NCBI GenBank assembly: GCA_963931925.1
Contig: OZ007567.1
Coordinates: 77,814,686-77,878,685, forward strand
Origin: Onchidella celtica
Taxonomy: Eukaryota; Mollusca; Gastropoda; Systellommatophora; Onchidiidae
Direction: 5' to 3'
DNA: 64,000 bases
Positions within the stretch are counted from its first letter, which is position 1; every line of letters starts with the position of its first letter. Positions 46,574 to 58,969 of the stretch are shown one piece after another. The position numbers and the translations under genes are program-made. The notes under the pieces are model-generated. The model was given only the letters and a program-made list of their open reading frames with translations. It searched no databases and was not told where the DNA came from.

Positions 46574-49500
46574 TACACACACAACAAACCAACCGACCAG
46601 TGGTGAGCTGTGGCAACAACATGTCTGCTCCAGTTGTAACTGGGCTGCAATGACACTAAGGCAAAATCCCCAAATGGGATTAAAGAAGTATACAAAATAC
46701 AAAGGCATTCATATTGTAAATCAGCTGTGCTTTGTATGCTCTGATGTGTCCCCTGGTGTCAAGGTGTATTGTGTTACTAGCTGAGGTCCCCGGCCCTGCC
46801 CGGGATAAATCGGTTTGAATATTGGTTTCAGTTCCGGGTGGTTATTATGGACCTGCTTCATCTGGCCTGTTCCTATTTGTTTATTTTATTTTTGTTTGTT
46901 TGTTTTTAAGTAAGTCTTAATGCTCTGCCTTTGTGAGTTGACACCCTGCGCATCCCATACAACAGCATGATTTGCGCATGGGTTAGTGTGTTTGATAGTG
47001 AACACATCGCAGGAAGTGATAACGAAACCTTAAAATGGGGAACCATGACTCGAAATAGATCTAAATAATGGGGAAACAATAAATTTCCAATTAAAAAAAC
47101 TACACCGATTTGAGACTTCTATTAAAAACTGTGCACCTTTACATCCATTCTGATGCACCATAGAAAATTTAAAGTCTGAGTGTTGAGTGGTTCAGAAGCC
47201 TTTTGCAACAAAAAATCTCAAGTCCACAAATATATATAGTATAGATGACAGGGACTGTTTACTTTCAATCTTGCAGCTTGGTTTATTTGTCTTTGAAGCT
47301 GTATTGTGGCATAATTATGGAATAGATGTATACAGTGTATATGGGTACTGAAGTTATGAATCTTTGTGCAGATTATTTCAGATATGTTTTTTAATATAAG
47401 ATTTTTATTACCTTTGTCTTACATTTTTACATACTTACATTTTCAGAGTTATTATGCATGCTTTCCTTAATTAATAGGTGAAAGATTTGTCACAAAGGTG
47501 GGGAAATCCAGAGTTAGCTTTTCTTCTTTGTCTCATTGCACATTCTATTCATGTGCTTTACCAGAACTTCCTTTGTTCACCTCCCACTAGAAGTACAATT
47601 TACAATTTTTTTTCACAATTTGCCTCAGCTCTGCTCTTGCTAACATTTCCCTTGTATTGGATGATAATACAACTCTTTTAGATCAATATTCATTGCATTT
47701 GGCAAATAGCCAAGTCAGAAATGTCATTATTGTGAAATGCGTTTGATGTTTGCATATTGAAAACCACACTGAAAGGGAACCAGATTCTTAAGTCCCTTTG
47801 TGAGAATTTCATCAGAATCCTACTGTTTTGCCAACAGAGATCTGTTAGTATTTTCCTGATCTGTTTGGTATTTTACTATCTTTGATGGAATGAACTAGAT
47901 CTGCAGTTATGTGAGGAGTCATTGTGAAATGCTCCTTCATTAATTTTATTGCTATTACATTCATAACAACGATTAAAAATCACACACATTTGTTTGATGA
48001 TGAATTTTTTTTCACCACTCGAGGGTCACAAGTTATGCAGCTGTTTTAACCAAAGTTGTGACAAGTATCGGAGTTATAAAGAACACCAAATATGTGTGTT
48101 ATGCACACCATTATTGTTTATGCAAGTTTATATATTGGGTACCGATTACCCTATTGTGATGGTGTAATTGATTTTGGAGGATGGCAAAAGAGCACTGAAA
48201 TAATTTACCAAATGGCTCATAAAGACATGTATTTCTTTGTAGTGCCTCTGTGGCAGATACGCAAGTAGTGGACGGTAAAATCATCTTAAATAGGAGTAGT
48301 TTTAGTCAGAATTATGAATGTTATACAGTGGAAACCATTTCGTGATAAAGAGGGTTGCTGAAAGAAGTAAATTAATAATAACCCACTGTAATCTTATGAT
48401 AAAAAATTGGAACAGTTTCTGCTCATTCTGCACTTGGTGCTTGTCTATCACAAATATGCCGTTTACTGTTGTGTAACATTTGAAAGGCAGATTTAATCAA
48501 ATACTAGCATAACAAAAAGGGAGTACGTGTGTCATTGCTAGCAGATTTTTTACCAGAAACAGATTTATAATGAGATGCTGCTGACCTGTTTTATCTGAAC
48601 ATTGTATAGTATATCGTCTTCATTTTATTGGTGCTAATTCTGCAGTATTCTTTTCTATTTTTAACTGTTGTACCACCGACATTGCAATTTGAAATTAATT
48701 TCTTGGAGTTATTAAACACATTTTTCATTTTGCTGTTCGTCTGGTCTCATATAAATATGACTTTTTTGTGCTCACTTTTATGGCAGGTTCATCTTTTCCT
48801 GTCTGGTGAACATATTTCATATTTCTTGCCTGGGGTTTAAACAATTTAGATGTCACATTTTGGGGTTGGGGTTGGGGGCTTTTTAGAAGTCTGGAAATAC
48901 TTAAATGGGATTTTGTGGCATGGAAGCTGTGGAGCTATCATAGGTGTCATCCATCAAATTTCTGAAAAATTCAATGTGACTTGCAGCCATGAACATGATG
49001 AGGATAAATACTGATGGTATCATTGGATTCCATGAAACAGAGAAATGTGTTTTATTTATTTATTTTTTTTTTTCTGCTCTGGGAAATTCAACAAAATCTA
49101 TTGATAAGAATAACCCTAAACTGAAATCGATATTATTTTTTTGTTACATTTTATATTGTATGAATGATAGTGAAATACATGAAGAAAATCAAACTGATAA
49201 TCAAACTCTCTTCTCAGTCCATGTATAAGCTATTTGGATGTTAGTACTGTAGTAGCAACAACGCAGTGTTCTCCACATGTAGTCAAAATGCTTATCTGAT
49301 TGATGTTTCGTTTTTGCTGTTGATACCATAACACTTGTGTTTGTCCTAACTATATTTTTGGCTGTACGTTTAGCCTTTTGAACATTTACAGACATTGGAA
49401 CCATAGGGATACATCTTAACATACTTATTATTTATTAATGAACTCCTCTTCTGATGCAAAAGCCTTTTGACATTGCATAATTTAAGCTGAATCATCAGAC

Positions 49501-52500
49501 TATAAGTTTCATTCTTTAATGAATCAGGGAAGTGTTGGTATGTTAAACTAAATATTAACAAGTGAAATTTTGAGTGGTGCTCTGTCAGGATAATACAATT
49601 GTATTACAGCTCAGAGATATGCAGAGCAAAACATGACTGCAATATCTGTAAGTGTAGCTTTAGGGGAGACTGCAAAGAGTTAAATGAATGGATGTTTTCA
49701 TTACTTCACATTTCTTCTCTAACCTGTAAATTTCACTCGATGGACGCCTGTTGACTTTTCATGGTTTGTGTTTGTCATGCCAAAATTAAGTTATGAATTC
49801 AGTAATGTTGGTGTACTTGTGTAATCAGCAGTACCCTTATACTGGCACATAGTAGGTCTTATGGGCTCAATTCTTCATAACTACATCTGTCTTAACATTC
49901 GTTGTTCGCCATTGATTCACTGGCGACTGTAATACAACTGGACTGGTGGTATGTATTGAAATATGGTATGAATAAATCCCCGTTTGATAATCCATGAGTG
50001 CCTTGTTATTCTTATGGCAAACTTTATAAATCTTTGGTAGTTCAACTCTGTTTATAAAATTTAGTTCGATATGTACCAGCAGTTATACATGTATTTATTT
50101 TCCCTCCTGGCAGGTGAGAAATAGCATTTTAGATCAAGCATTGACAAGTCAGATATTACCTCAATGTATGTCTGCATCCTAGCATTTGTAAGAAAGAGTA
50201 TTGTAGCAATCAAACTAGAACTGTTTCATTGTTGAAAAAATGGCTGTTCTCACCCATAATCAAGATCATTTTGTGGTCTCTGTATTTTTTTTTCTATATT
50301 CGTCTTCAAAATACTTATGAGAATCAAGATAGTGTTCCCAGGTTTCAAGACGCAATAAGAAATAATCTTTTCATTGATTTTGGATTCCATTTCTTCCTCA
50401 TTTATATCTATTTCATTACTTTTCTTGATAGCTTATGGTGATATCTGTTTGCATGTGGGTTTTGTTTTAGGTAAAAGTTAGCCCGAAGAAGCTGTTCAGA
50501 ACAATGAAACACGCAGGTGCTTCCTTATATTTTTGTGCAGTTGTCATGACGTTAATATTAAACATTTGGTTCTTGCATATATACCTGAAAAGAAATCCCA
50601 TCTGCATACATCGATACTGCAAAAGGATCACCTTTTCAGTCTAGTCTTCTGAACTTTTTAAAGTCTTCCGGCTTTAAATTGGACATTTTATTCACCTCAG
50701 CTATCTTATTTTGTATGAATATTTACAGTACTGCTATTTATTTACTTCTTTACAGTAATCATGTTTATACACTTCGTAGAACAATACTTTTTCAGTTAAT
50801 TAAACATTTTGTACTATCATCATTTTGGGCTTGTGTTGGTCTTGTGGTTTAGAGTGAGCACAATGCGTGTTTGGTGCTAATTTTCGGGAATGCAATTTTT
50901 TTTTCTTCGGTGGGGAAGTTTGGAGTTAGGAGTGAAAGGAGAACAGCTCCCACCTGCAGGTTTGATATAAGGCCAAGCCAGACCGGGGCGGAGGCATCTC
51001 ATCAATTCGGAATCAGCTGATCGAGATGCTACGAAAACGGCGCAGTGTAGATCTTTTTTGGAGGCCAAATGAATGAAATGTTTGCCAAAGACAGGAGGAT
51101 ACTTCCCGACTTCAGGGCAAAGGCAAGTTAGAAATCACACCATCATTTTACTTCAGGAAATTTTGTAAAGACTTCAGTGGGACAGGTGAGTCAAAAGGTT
51201 TATGTTCTCTAAATACATGTACACAGCAAAGTTCTTTAAAAATAAGATGCTGCTGAGGTGAAACTGGACCGGCAAAGCCATAAAAGGCAACAACACAGCA
51301 ATTTTCTCATATGGTACATCTGAAACAAAAAGACAAGACTTCGAGCCGTGTTCTCTGCCGGCAGTTTTATACAATTCGATTAATTAGAAGTTTTTTGTTT
51401 TTTTTTTCATTTTTAGAAGTTAAAATACTGTGGATGGTGCTGGCTTGGAAACAAACTGGATATATTCCTGAAATACATGTACCTGGAAAAGCAATAAGTT
51501 GCCCAGTTGTGAAACAGTGAACTAACACATTTCGTTTTGTCCCTCATGAAATTTATTGGAAGACTGTCTTGACTAGAGGGAGACAATTTTTTAGACATTC
51601 TGCATGGGCAAACAGTCTTTCTGATACAATTCTGAAACACAGTGGGTTGTTACTCTATGATCGGGCAAAGCTCTTGAGTCTTTTCCAGCCCCCAGTGTCA
51701 CAAATTAATATGTGAAATTGCATACAACATCTGTTCAGCTGTTAAATGCTGCTGTGATTTCAGCATTGTGTTAGCTCCAAAGTAAGATTTTGTTAACCCT
51801 ATTGCTGTCAGGAATGCGTCACTGTAGCCCACCAAGTATTTTGAATTGCAAGTCTTCACCATAAATGTAATATTCGAGGCTATCTCTGATTTAGAGTCCC
51901 CCATAAAATATTCATGTCTGGAAAACTGATTTGACTCTGACAGCCCAGGTAAGAACAAAACTACCAATTTGTCTGGTGACAGCATTAGGGTTAATGTAAT
52001 AAATTATTGTATCTGATCCCTAACTTTTTTTTTTTCTTGTTTGTTTGTTCTGTCTTTCATCACCAATGTCATGCACGCACATGCACATGCACGCGCGCAC
52101 ATACAGAGTCACACAGAAACATACACCTAAGCAGCTATTAGAGATTCTCTTTTGTAGCTGTTTGAAGAATAAAAGAATTACTCAAGAATGTTGCATGGTA
52201 AAATTTATTTCTCAAAATTATATTACAAATACAAGTGAAAGTAGAGCTAGGTGGGGTATGTGGGGAGAAAAAACAACTCTCTATATGCTATCCTTTTATG
52301 ATGTTATCAGTACCACGCTAAATACAATACGATAAAACAATGGAAATAAAAGATTTGAATATGAAATATATAAATAGAGAATCGAAACTTCATTCAATGA
52401 TTCACACTATATATTCAAATCTTTTATTGTTTGATTGTTTTATGTCTTCAATTTATATATATATATTTTTTTTCTGTTGTTTTTTTCCTTGAAAAAGGCT

Positions 52501-54050
52501 GTTGCCGAAATATCGACCATTTTCTGTCTTCTCTTTTAGTTGGCGTTTCATTGTATCGTTTGTGTATTGCAGGTCCCAGATGTCGTTTCATCGCACCCCC
52601 TCCCCCCCCCGCCCCGTTTCGAAAAAACCGCCCCCCCCCCCCCCCACACACACACCACCCACAAAAGTACACAGATTGCATATATATTTTACTATTTTTT
52701 GTTTCATTAAAGCTGTATCAATGAATATAATATGCCATGTTGATTATTCATTCTAAAGACAAATAGAACGTTTTCTTCACCAAAATGCACTCAGTATTTG
52801 GTCCCAAACCGTGACTAATTTTCGCCCACCCTCCCCCTCCCGCCCCAAATCGCCCTGTTCGTCGTTTTCGCCCCCTTGTCGCGCTTTTCTTCTACTTATG
52901 CCCTGGAACTCAAAATCGCCCTCTGAAAGGCGATTTCGCCCAGGTTAACCGCCACTGATCTAGTGTCTCGAGTGTCACGGGGAGAGAGAGAGCTGACGGT
53001 CAGTAGTGCCAAAAGGCTTTCATTGGTGGACGTGAAGTGGTTCAGCTTGAAAGTGAAACATTTATCTTAATGGGCTCTGGTGAAGTTGCGATGGGCCTTA
53101 CAAGCAGACGCAGTATTTTCTCAGTTATCAATGCAGATTGGTATCAATCAATGATACTGCCATGTAACAATATGAATTACTATTGAGCGTGGACAGTTAA
53201 TAAACTGATAGCATTCTAACGCCATACTTGCTTTTTTGTAGACAGTGACACAGTGGAACTCTGAAATATTGAATTGCATGTATTTTTATTCAAGAAAAGT
53301 GTTATTCCCTGTCCACACACAAATACGTCCTCAGACACACACGCATATGATGTCCCTAGTGTTTCTCTCCGTATGCCTGGAGTATGTGCGTGCGGCTATG
53401 TATGTGCGTGTGGGTATATTTTTGCCCGGCGTGCGAGAGATTCAAACATTCGTACGGCACATGTCAGTAATCAACTAGAAACACTAGAACTCTGATCAAT
53501 AGAAATGTATTTTTTGACAAAAGTGGAACAGTTGATATACAATTTGAAAAACATAACTTTCTTCAAATATCTTTACTTTTTTAGCTGTGCTTTCAGCAGC
53601 CACAGGTCTCATTCAAAGTTGTTAGGTTTTATTTTAATAATGCAGTCGTAATTCTACTTCGGAGTTGTAAGATAGAAGTTTAAGAATGCATCGGAATTCT
53701 GTTTCAGATGTGTCTTCTATCAATCAATGCCCCAGTGCTGAATGTGGATTTCACACACATACAAAGCTAGCCAAGTGCATCTTCGGTCGTGAAGCCCATT
53801 TCGTGAAGCTCGAAAATAAACACAGTCTTCAGCACCCTGGCTGTTATCTGGCTGACCTGGGATTGAAACAAATAAGCATTTAATTCAGAAGTGAAAAGGG
53901 GATAAATGCAAAATTGTATTTGATTTACTTTTATGTTAATTTTTGATTTATGTAATCTTTTTAAAAAAAAAAATGTGTTCTTTGTTGGTAACTAGGGTTT
54001 GCAAAATGCAGCTTTGCAACATTTTTCGTGTAATTCTTCTGATCGTTTTT
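46574..54050. other. intergenic, no gene seen
   Basis: AT-rich sequence with many short frames but none with family resemblance or a convincing splice pattern. It holds C-rich runs near 52602-52645 and simple CA and GT stretches near 52070-52110 and 53330. Confidence 0.4.
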
Positions 54051-54057
54051 CCTCCTT

Positions 54058-54063
54058 TTTATT
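54058..54063 (-). terminator. candidate polyadenylation signal of the lectin-like gene
   Basis: AATAAA on the minus strand, about 260 nt after the stop codon at 54321-54323. Confidence 0.4.
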
Positions 54064-54320
54064 TCCCTTTCACTCCACCTTCCTTTCTGCTTCTTCTCCT
54101 TCTTTATCTTTTTCTTCTTTCCTTCGTCTCCATCCTTTTGCTTCCTTTTTTTCATCTTTTTTTTTCTTTTTCTACATTTTCTTCTGTTTCTTTTTCTTAC
54201 TCTTCCTCAATCTTCTCCTTGGCTACTTCTTCTTCTTGTTTTTCCTTTTTTTTTTTTTCTTCTTTGCCACAGCTCAACTTTATCAGAAGCCCCATTGCGA
54301 ACCCGTGGCTGTTTCCGTCA

Positions 54321-57300
54321 CTATTTCCCACTTGCCCAGTAACAATCACTGTTTCGACAGCTGGACAGGTGGCCATCTCTACCTGGAGCAAACAGGTCAG
54401 CCCTCTGAGCGGCCGTCAAGACAGAGCCATCACTGTGCCAAGTGTAAGTGTCCTCCTGGTCTCTGTCATCTAACCCGATCCACGTGTTAACTTCCAGAGA
54501 GCCTACCAGACTGAAGAAGAGATTCTTTTTCTCTGGCGTCTGGAGAGTGACGAGGGCGCCACCTTTATCTGATACATGTAGATAAACAAAAACAATGACA
54601 ACAACGTTTCAGAAATTGGTCGGCAGGTTTCAGCATCAATTCTAAATACAATCGAAGATACTATAAACAATAAGATGAGACACTCCCTTCTTCTCACCTG
54701 TAAAAAAAAAATCGTGCACACATTTTGTGCGCTGACCGGGGGCGGGGCCCATGGGGCACAATATGAAGAGAATGCTTGATACAATGATAAATTAATGCTG
54801 CTGATTTGTTATAGTGCTACTGTGACTTAAAAAAGAAGAAAAGAAAAAACAGCCACAGTGATTGAAGTTAAAATTACAAAATGAGTGACCTCAATCAAGG
54901 TCTACAGCGATGGCTGAACAGTGAACAAATTCAACATTTACCCAATTTGGCTTTGTAAAATACTGCATTGTTCATTACTTCTGTGATTTGCCACTAGGTG
55001 GCAGTGCGAAATCTGTGCACGCTAAATGCTCTAGCTGTCTCTTCTTACTGCTTGTAGTATCTTTGATGCAATGAAAGCTCTTGATTTATGTCAGCAACAA
55101 GTATGCAAGTCTAGTTTTTGCATCAATTTTACAAATTTAGCATACACTAATTATCTTTTCGATATCCTAAAAATAGCATGATTTTCTTCCCATGGCTTAA
55201 GCTATGTGTACACGATTCTAATAACATTTCTAATCCCCCGCACCCCCCCCCCTTGTTTTAAGAAGACGATATATTCTAAAATTCCATTTCCGAATTTTTT
55301 CTGTGTTTCAACAGCGCGAAAAATTCTGATACTTTTGGTGCCTTTCTAAATTAGAATTGTGAATGCGCTTTTCCAGTTATTTCAACGGAGATAATGCATT
55401 TCTAAAATTGTGAGGTGATCTTGCTTCAACAAAATGGCGACTGGCGGTGAATCAGCTCGATAGATGAAGAAATTTTGACTATTGCGCTTGTGACAAACCT
55501 GCTTGAGGGTGAAGACAGACAGGAGGAAAGAAAATCCAGAACGATTGTGTGGGTGAGAGACTGGTTGTCATACAAAATGGGATGGGCTTCGAATGAAGTG
55601 ATAAAAACACTGCTTGTCTTAAACTCCGCCATCATTCATCAATGGACTAGAAGGGAAGTTAGAATAAAAATAGGGACCATTCTAAAGCGATTGCTGAGAG
55701 TATAGATGTATAGAGAGGTTTCACTATTGGTCAATTTGCACTGCGAGACACGGGAGGCTCCGCGAAACCATTGTTAGCATGGAGCAGAAAGTAGGTCGCT
55801 GCGGTAAACAATACGCATTTGTGCATTTCCACGGGGCATAAGAACTTATAAACGGCTCTAAATAGTTTCAGTCAGCCCAAAAAATATGAACAAACCACAG
55901 CAAACAGATATGCACACTATCTTTGGTGATGGCGGTCTCTTTCAATTTTTCAATTTCTTGTTTACCGCAGCGACCTAGTTTCGCGATTTGGCGGAAGTGA
56001 GATCTCTCTATAGGCCCATTGCGGATATCAGCCATTTTAGTTGTAAGGACCGACGCATAACCATGGCGATGGTAGCATTGATTTTGATTCGTTAGCTGAT
56101 TTGCACTGCGAGCGCTTCAGGCGTCGCGAACCAATCGGCGGCAATCTAAAAAAAAGTTCACTACAGTAAACAATGACACGTGTGTACACGCACATGGGAG
56201 ACATTTGGTCAATTCTTTTACTTCCTTTCCCTTGTTTACACAGATGGTAGGGAATCTGACCAGCTTGGATCCATAATTTCCACCCCTGCCATAACAGACA
56301 ACTGCAATGCAACCAGCAAGCATTTTAACCGCTTAGACATATCTCGAAGTTACACTCGTCAGCTGAACCACCCGCCATTTTGGGTGTCGGATGTACAAAA
56401 CAAAAACACTCTATGATGCCATTCGCAGTGGGCCGATAGGTCTATACTCTCTGGCAATTGGGAGACAACGAATTTAGAACGGAACAGTCTAATTTCACTG
56501 TTCTTTCCAATATATAGAGTCGCATTAGAGCCGTTGAAACACAAGCGTGAATGCCCATTCTAAATAGAAAGTGAAATTAGAGACTTGGAATCAAAAACTG
56601 TTCTTTTCTATATTTTATTCCAAGTTAGAATCATTGAAACTGCCAGGCTGATTTCGGTTCAGTTCTAAAATAAAATTGAATAAAAAATTAGAACCGTGTG
56701 CACACAGCTTTAAGAAATGCTACAACTAAAAGTGTTGATAACAGAACTGATGGAGGAAGAACTTTTTTGTTTACAGTTCAGTTGCTTTTGAGATGTTGTG
56801 TTACCTTTAAACCGCTGATCCGGAAATTCACTGTCTTGCTTAAGTAATGTTTGATGTGCTTAAAGAGACCAGAGAACGATACTGCCATTTTCATAATGTA
56901 ATTTCTCAGACATAATTTCTGAACTGTTCTTTGATATTTCATTCCGTAGTTTTAAATTTCAGAGAAACGAAAAGAAATCAGATAGCCATGTTTCCACATG
57001 CATTAAGTCAATTGCATTTTGCTACAGTGGCACTGCATTGGTGCGTTTCCTTGAATACACACCAGGATAACTGCCAGAATTTGATGGTAGGAACGTTTGG
57101 TATGCTCACCTTTGCAAGATTGTTCTGCTGTCCCGAAATCGGCTTCATTTGTCGAAATCCAAAGACAGACAGTAATATTACCGAGGGAATGGATCTGAAA
57201 GCCAGAATTGATGTCACACGACAGTCCTTCTGGAGATGTGTACGTATCTACATCAGTGGACGGTACATCAAAATATGTTGGTATTACGTATAATAATAGT

Positions 57301-58107
57301 TCGTCCATCAGGTATGATGATGACCTTAACAACACCAGAGGAATAAAGAACAGAAATTGTTGAGAATTTCAACACATGGACAATAAAGAGAACTAAAGGA
57401 CACAGAGGACAGAATGGAAAGACTGTTCTTTCATGACTTATGGCTTCTCATGTGACTGATAAGTCCTATTTTTGCCCTATTACGTAGCTACCTAGGAACA
57501 ACAGTGAAAAATAAATCTGTATAATTTTAAACAGAATTCATTCATAGTCATAAATCGCATTGATCTAAGATGTTCAATTTCGCTGAAAGAAGAAAAAAGG
57601 GATGAAATACTGAAAGAATTCACCGTGCAGTACTGATGACCATCGGTAGTTTTTGTGTGTGTGTGTGTGTGTGTGTTGTGAGGATAATTGTGCACGTCAT
57701 GTAGGGTGTGATGTCCACCATTCTGTTTCCATCACAAATGTGTACAACTGAAATTTAGGCTGTGTTTTTACCAGGATCCATCTTCTTAGTTTTTTTTTCA
57801 TATTTCAATGACCATCCTTCTTAACCCCCGTGAACTCTATGGAATCCACACATAACTTTTTTCTGTGGACAATACATAGCAGCTTGGCAGTAGGAAGTAA
57901 CAAAAAAAGGAAGGGTATGTGGAGGACTGGACTGGAGAGAGGATAAAAGAAAGCGAGAGAGCGAGGGGGAGAGAGAGAAAGAGAGAGATAGAGAAAGAGA
58001 GAGAGAGAGACAGCGCAACATAGAGAGACAGAGAGAGAGAGAGAGAGATAGGGACATACACACAGGCAGAGAGAGAAAGATAGGGACATACACACAGACA
58101 GACAGAC

Positions 58108-58159
<52 letters not shown>

Positions 58160-58920
58160 AACGAAAGTGGTATCAGAAAAACTCAAGTGAACACAGAAAT
58201 ATTATGTCACATGATGCTGGATCCAGGCTAGCAGAGGGGAATCACATTATTTTATAGCAAAGAAACATTGCCGATAGCGGAAGGTAATTCTTACCCAAAT
58301 GCGGAGAAAACATACTTTTTATAGCTTGTTCTCACTGACCTGTTTTTCAGGGCTGCGAGTCTTTTTCACTCAATGTATACGCGCGCATTTCCTCAAAATC
58401 TCTCCTATTTTTATTATAGGCATTCAAATGTAAAGTTTAATTTTATTTAAGATTCATTACACAGATTCATACCTGGTGTGCACAGGTCGGTGGTTTCGTT
58501 GTATGTGAAACAGTGGCACATGGCATCCCATGCTCGTGCGCAGTTCAGCAAGGAAGACTCCAGCCAGGCAGTGCCCAGTGTTGTCATACCTACTGCTGAA
58601 TCGTTCACTTTCACATAGTTGGATAGTCGGACGGATGAACGTGTCACTTTTCCTTGAAGGAAGTACGTATATAATTTTCTTGTAAACTATGACATTAATG
58701 TATTAAAGGATTGCATAAAAGAAAAGAAAAATCTAAATACAAAGAAGCATAGGGCTAGGCTGTATGAATGTCAGAGCTCCTTTCTACTCTCCCCCAGGAA
58801 ACGAGGCAGTTAATTGCTAATGCGACCGCTAGAATGTTGCGAATAGCCAAATCGAGATCTATCCTACGTACCTGCCACGAAACTGTGTAGTAAAATTAGA
58901 AAATGCAGTGCAAACCCCAT
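54321..58920 (-). CDS. secreted PAN/apple plus C-type-lectin-like protein, four coding exons
   Basis: Assembled from exons 58920-58872, 58652-58473, 57247-57110 and 54568-54324, with TAG at 54323-54321: 204 residues. All phases join (1, 1, 1, then stop) with GT-AG borders. Residues 1-17 (MGFALHFLILLHSFVAG) form a signal peptide. Residues 20-77 include CARAWDAMCHCFTYNETTDL followed by Cys, the spacing of a PAN/apple module. From C104 there is a C-type lectin-like fold: CLWISTNEADFGTAEQSC, GGALVTLQTPEK, TWIGLDDRDQED and TWHSDGS. The reading ends at DCYWASGK, before the final W-x-D-x-x-C...C of a normal domain. So either the domain is truncated by TAG or a further exon is spliced on. No obvious EPN/QPD sugar-binding motif is seen. 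Role: a secreted recognition or adhesion protein is inferred. A HARBI-type transposon and a LINE lie in its introns. Confidence 0.75.
54324..54568 (-). CDS. lectin-like gene exon 4 (lectin-like domain to stop)
   Basis: Acceptor ACATGTATCAG before 54568. Reads DKGGALVTLQTPEKKNLFF, then VNTWIGLDDRDQ, then YTWHSDGSVL, stopping at TAG 54321-54323. The expected terminal Trp-Asp-Cys segment is absent. Confidence 0.75.
55470..55702 (+). pseudogene. Harbinger transposase-associated N-terminal fragment
   Basis: A frame with LLEGEDRQEERKSRTIVWVR and then DWLSYKMGWASNEVIKTLL is similar to the short N-terminal segment (E-R-R-x-W-V-R-x-W-L, then x-TLL) found in HARBI1-like proteins of animals. The stretch after it, which should hold the DDE nuclease, is absent. 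An upstream ATGGCG at 55434 runs into a stop, so the copy is dead. Confidence 0.6.
55711..56010. mobile_element. 300-bp MITE nested in the Harbinger-like element
   Basis: TAGAGAGGTTTCACT on the left and its imperfect complement, AGTGAGATCTCTCTA, on the right. TA lies outside both ends (55709-55710, 56011-56012), as for Tc1/mariner-type elements. A second inner inverted pair is GTCGCTGCGGTAAACAA (left) and TTGTTTACCGCAGCGAC (right). Confidence 0.75.
57110..57247 (-). CDS. lectin-like gene exon 3 (start of C-type lectin-like domain)
   Basis: Acceptor CTGATGTAG before 57247, donor GTGAGC at 57109. 138 nt, phase 1 at both ends. Encodes ITVCLWISTNEADFGTAEQS and following. Confidence 0.78.
57293..57480 (-). 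mobile_element. 5'-truncated LINE 3' end (same family as 8.6 kb)
   Basis: On the minus strand: GGGCAAAAATAGGACTTATC, the SHIRSHKS-type zinc-finger end and stop, then the 3' UTR ending CCTGATGGACGAACTATTAT. It matches 8740-8935 closely. Lies in lectin-gene intron 2. Confidence 0.85.
57654..57680. repeat. GT microsatellite
   Basis: (GT)n run of about 26 bases. Confidence 0.9.
57950..58155. repeat. large GA microsatellite
   Basis: About 200 bp of (GA)n with GACA and GATA interruptions, intronic in the lectin-like gene. The long Leu/Ser open frames on the complementary strand are products of this repeat. Confidence 0.95.
58473..58652 (-). CDS. lectin-like gene exon 2 (PAN/apple-like)
   Basis: Acceptor CTTCCTTCAAG before 58652, donor GTATGA at 58472. 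180 nt. Contains five Cys including CARAWDAMCHC. Confidence 0.8.
58872..58920 (-). CDS. lectin-like gene exon 1 (signal peptide)
   Basis: ATG at 58920, 16 codons plus one base, donor GTACGT at 58871. Hydrophobic core HFLILL. Confidence 0.7.
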
Positions 58921-58969
58921 GTCTCTTTAATTTTTCATAACAGATGATTGCTCCTGTACATCCTGGCCA

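Larger units (their letters stand above)
55200..56709. mobile_element. PIF/Harbinger-like element in lectin-gene intron 3
   Basis: 1510 bp with TTA on both sides (55197-55199, 56710-56712). Inverted ends: AGCTATGTGTACACGATTCT on the left and, complemented, AGCTGTGTGCACACGGTTCT on the right. Inside are a degenerate Harbinger-type protein fragment (55470-55702) and a nested 300-bp MITE. The ends resemble those of the 25564-26215 MITE in style but not in sequence. Confidence 0.82.

Noticed and set aside
53943..54270. Phe/Ser/Leu-rich plus-strand frames
   Set aside because: They come from a pyrimidine-rich tract next to the last lectin exon and have no domain character.
54273..54443. A plus-strand exon candidate with acceptor and GTAAGT-like donor, reading an Ig- or HYR-like string
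   Set aside because: The minus strand of the same bases reads a continuous C-type-lectin-like segment (WIGLDDRD, TWHSDGS) in phase with three upstream exons, which is far stronger evidence.
57805..58186. Long Leu/Ser-rich frames on the minus strand
   Set aside because: They are translations of the GA microsatellite in three phases, not a protein.
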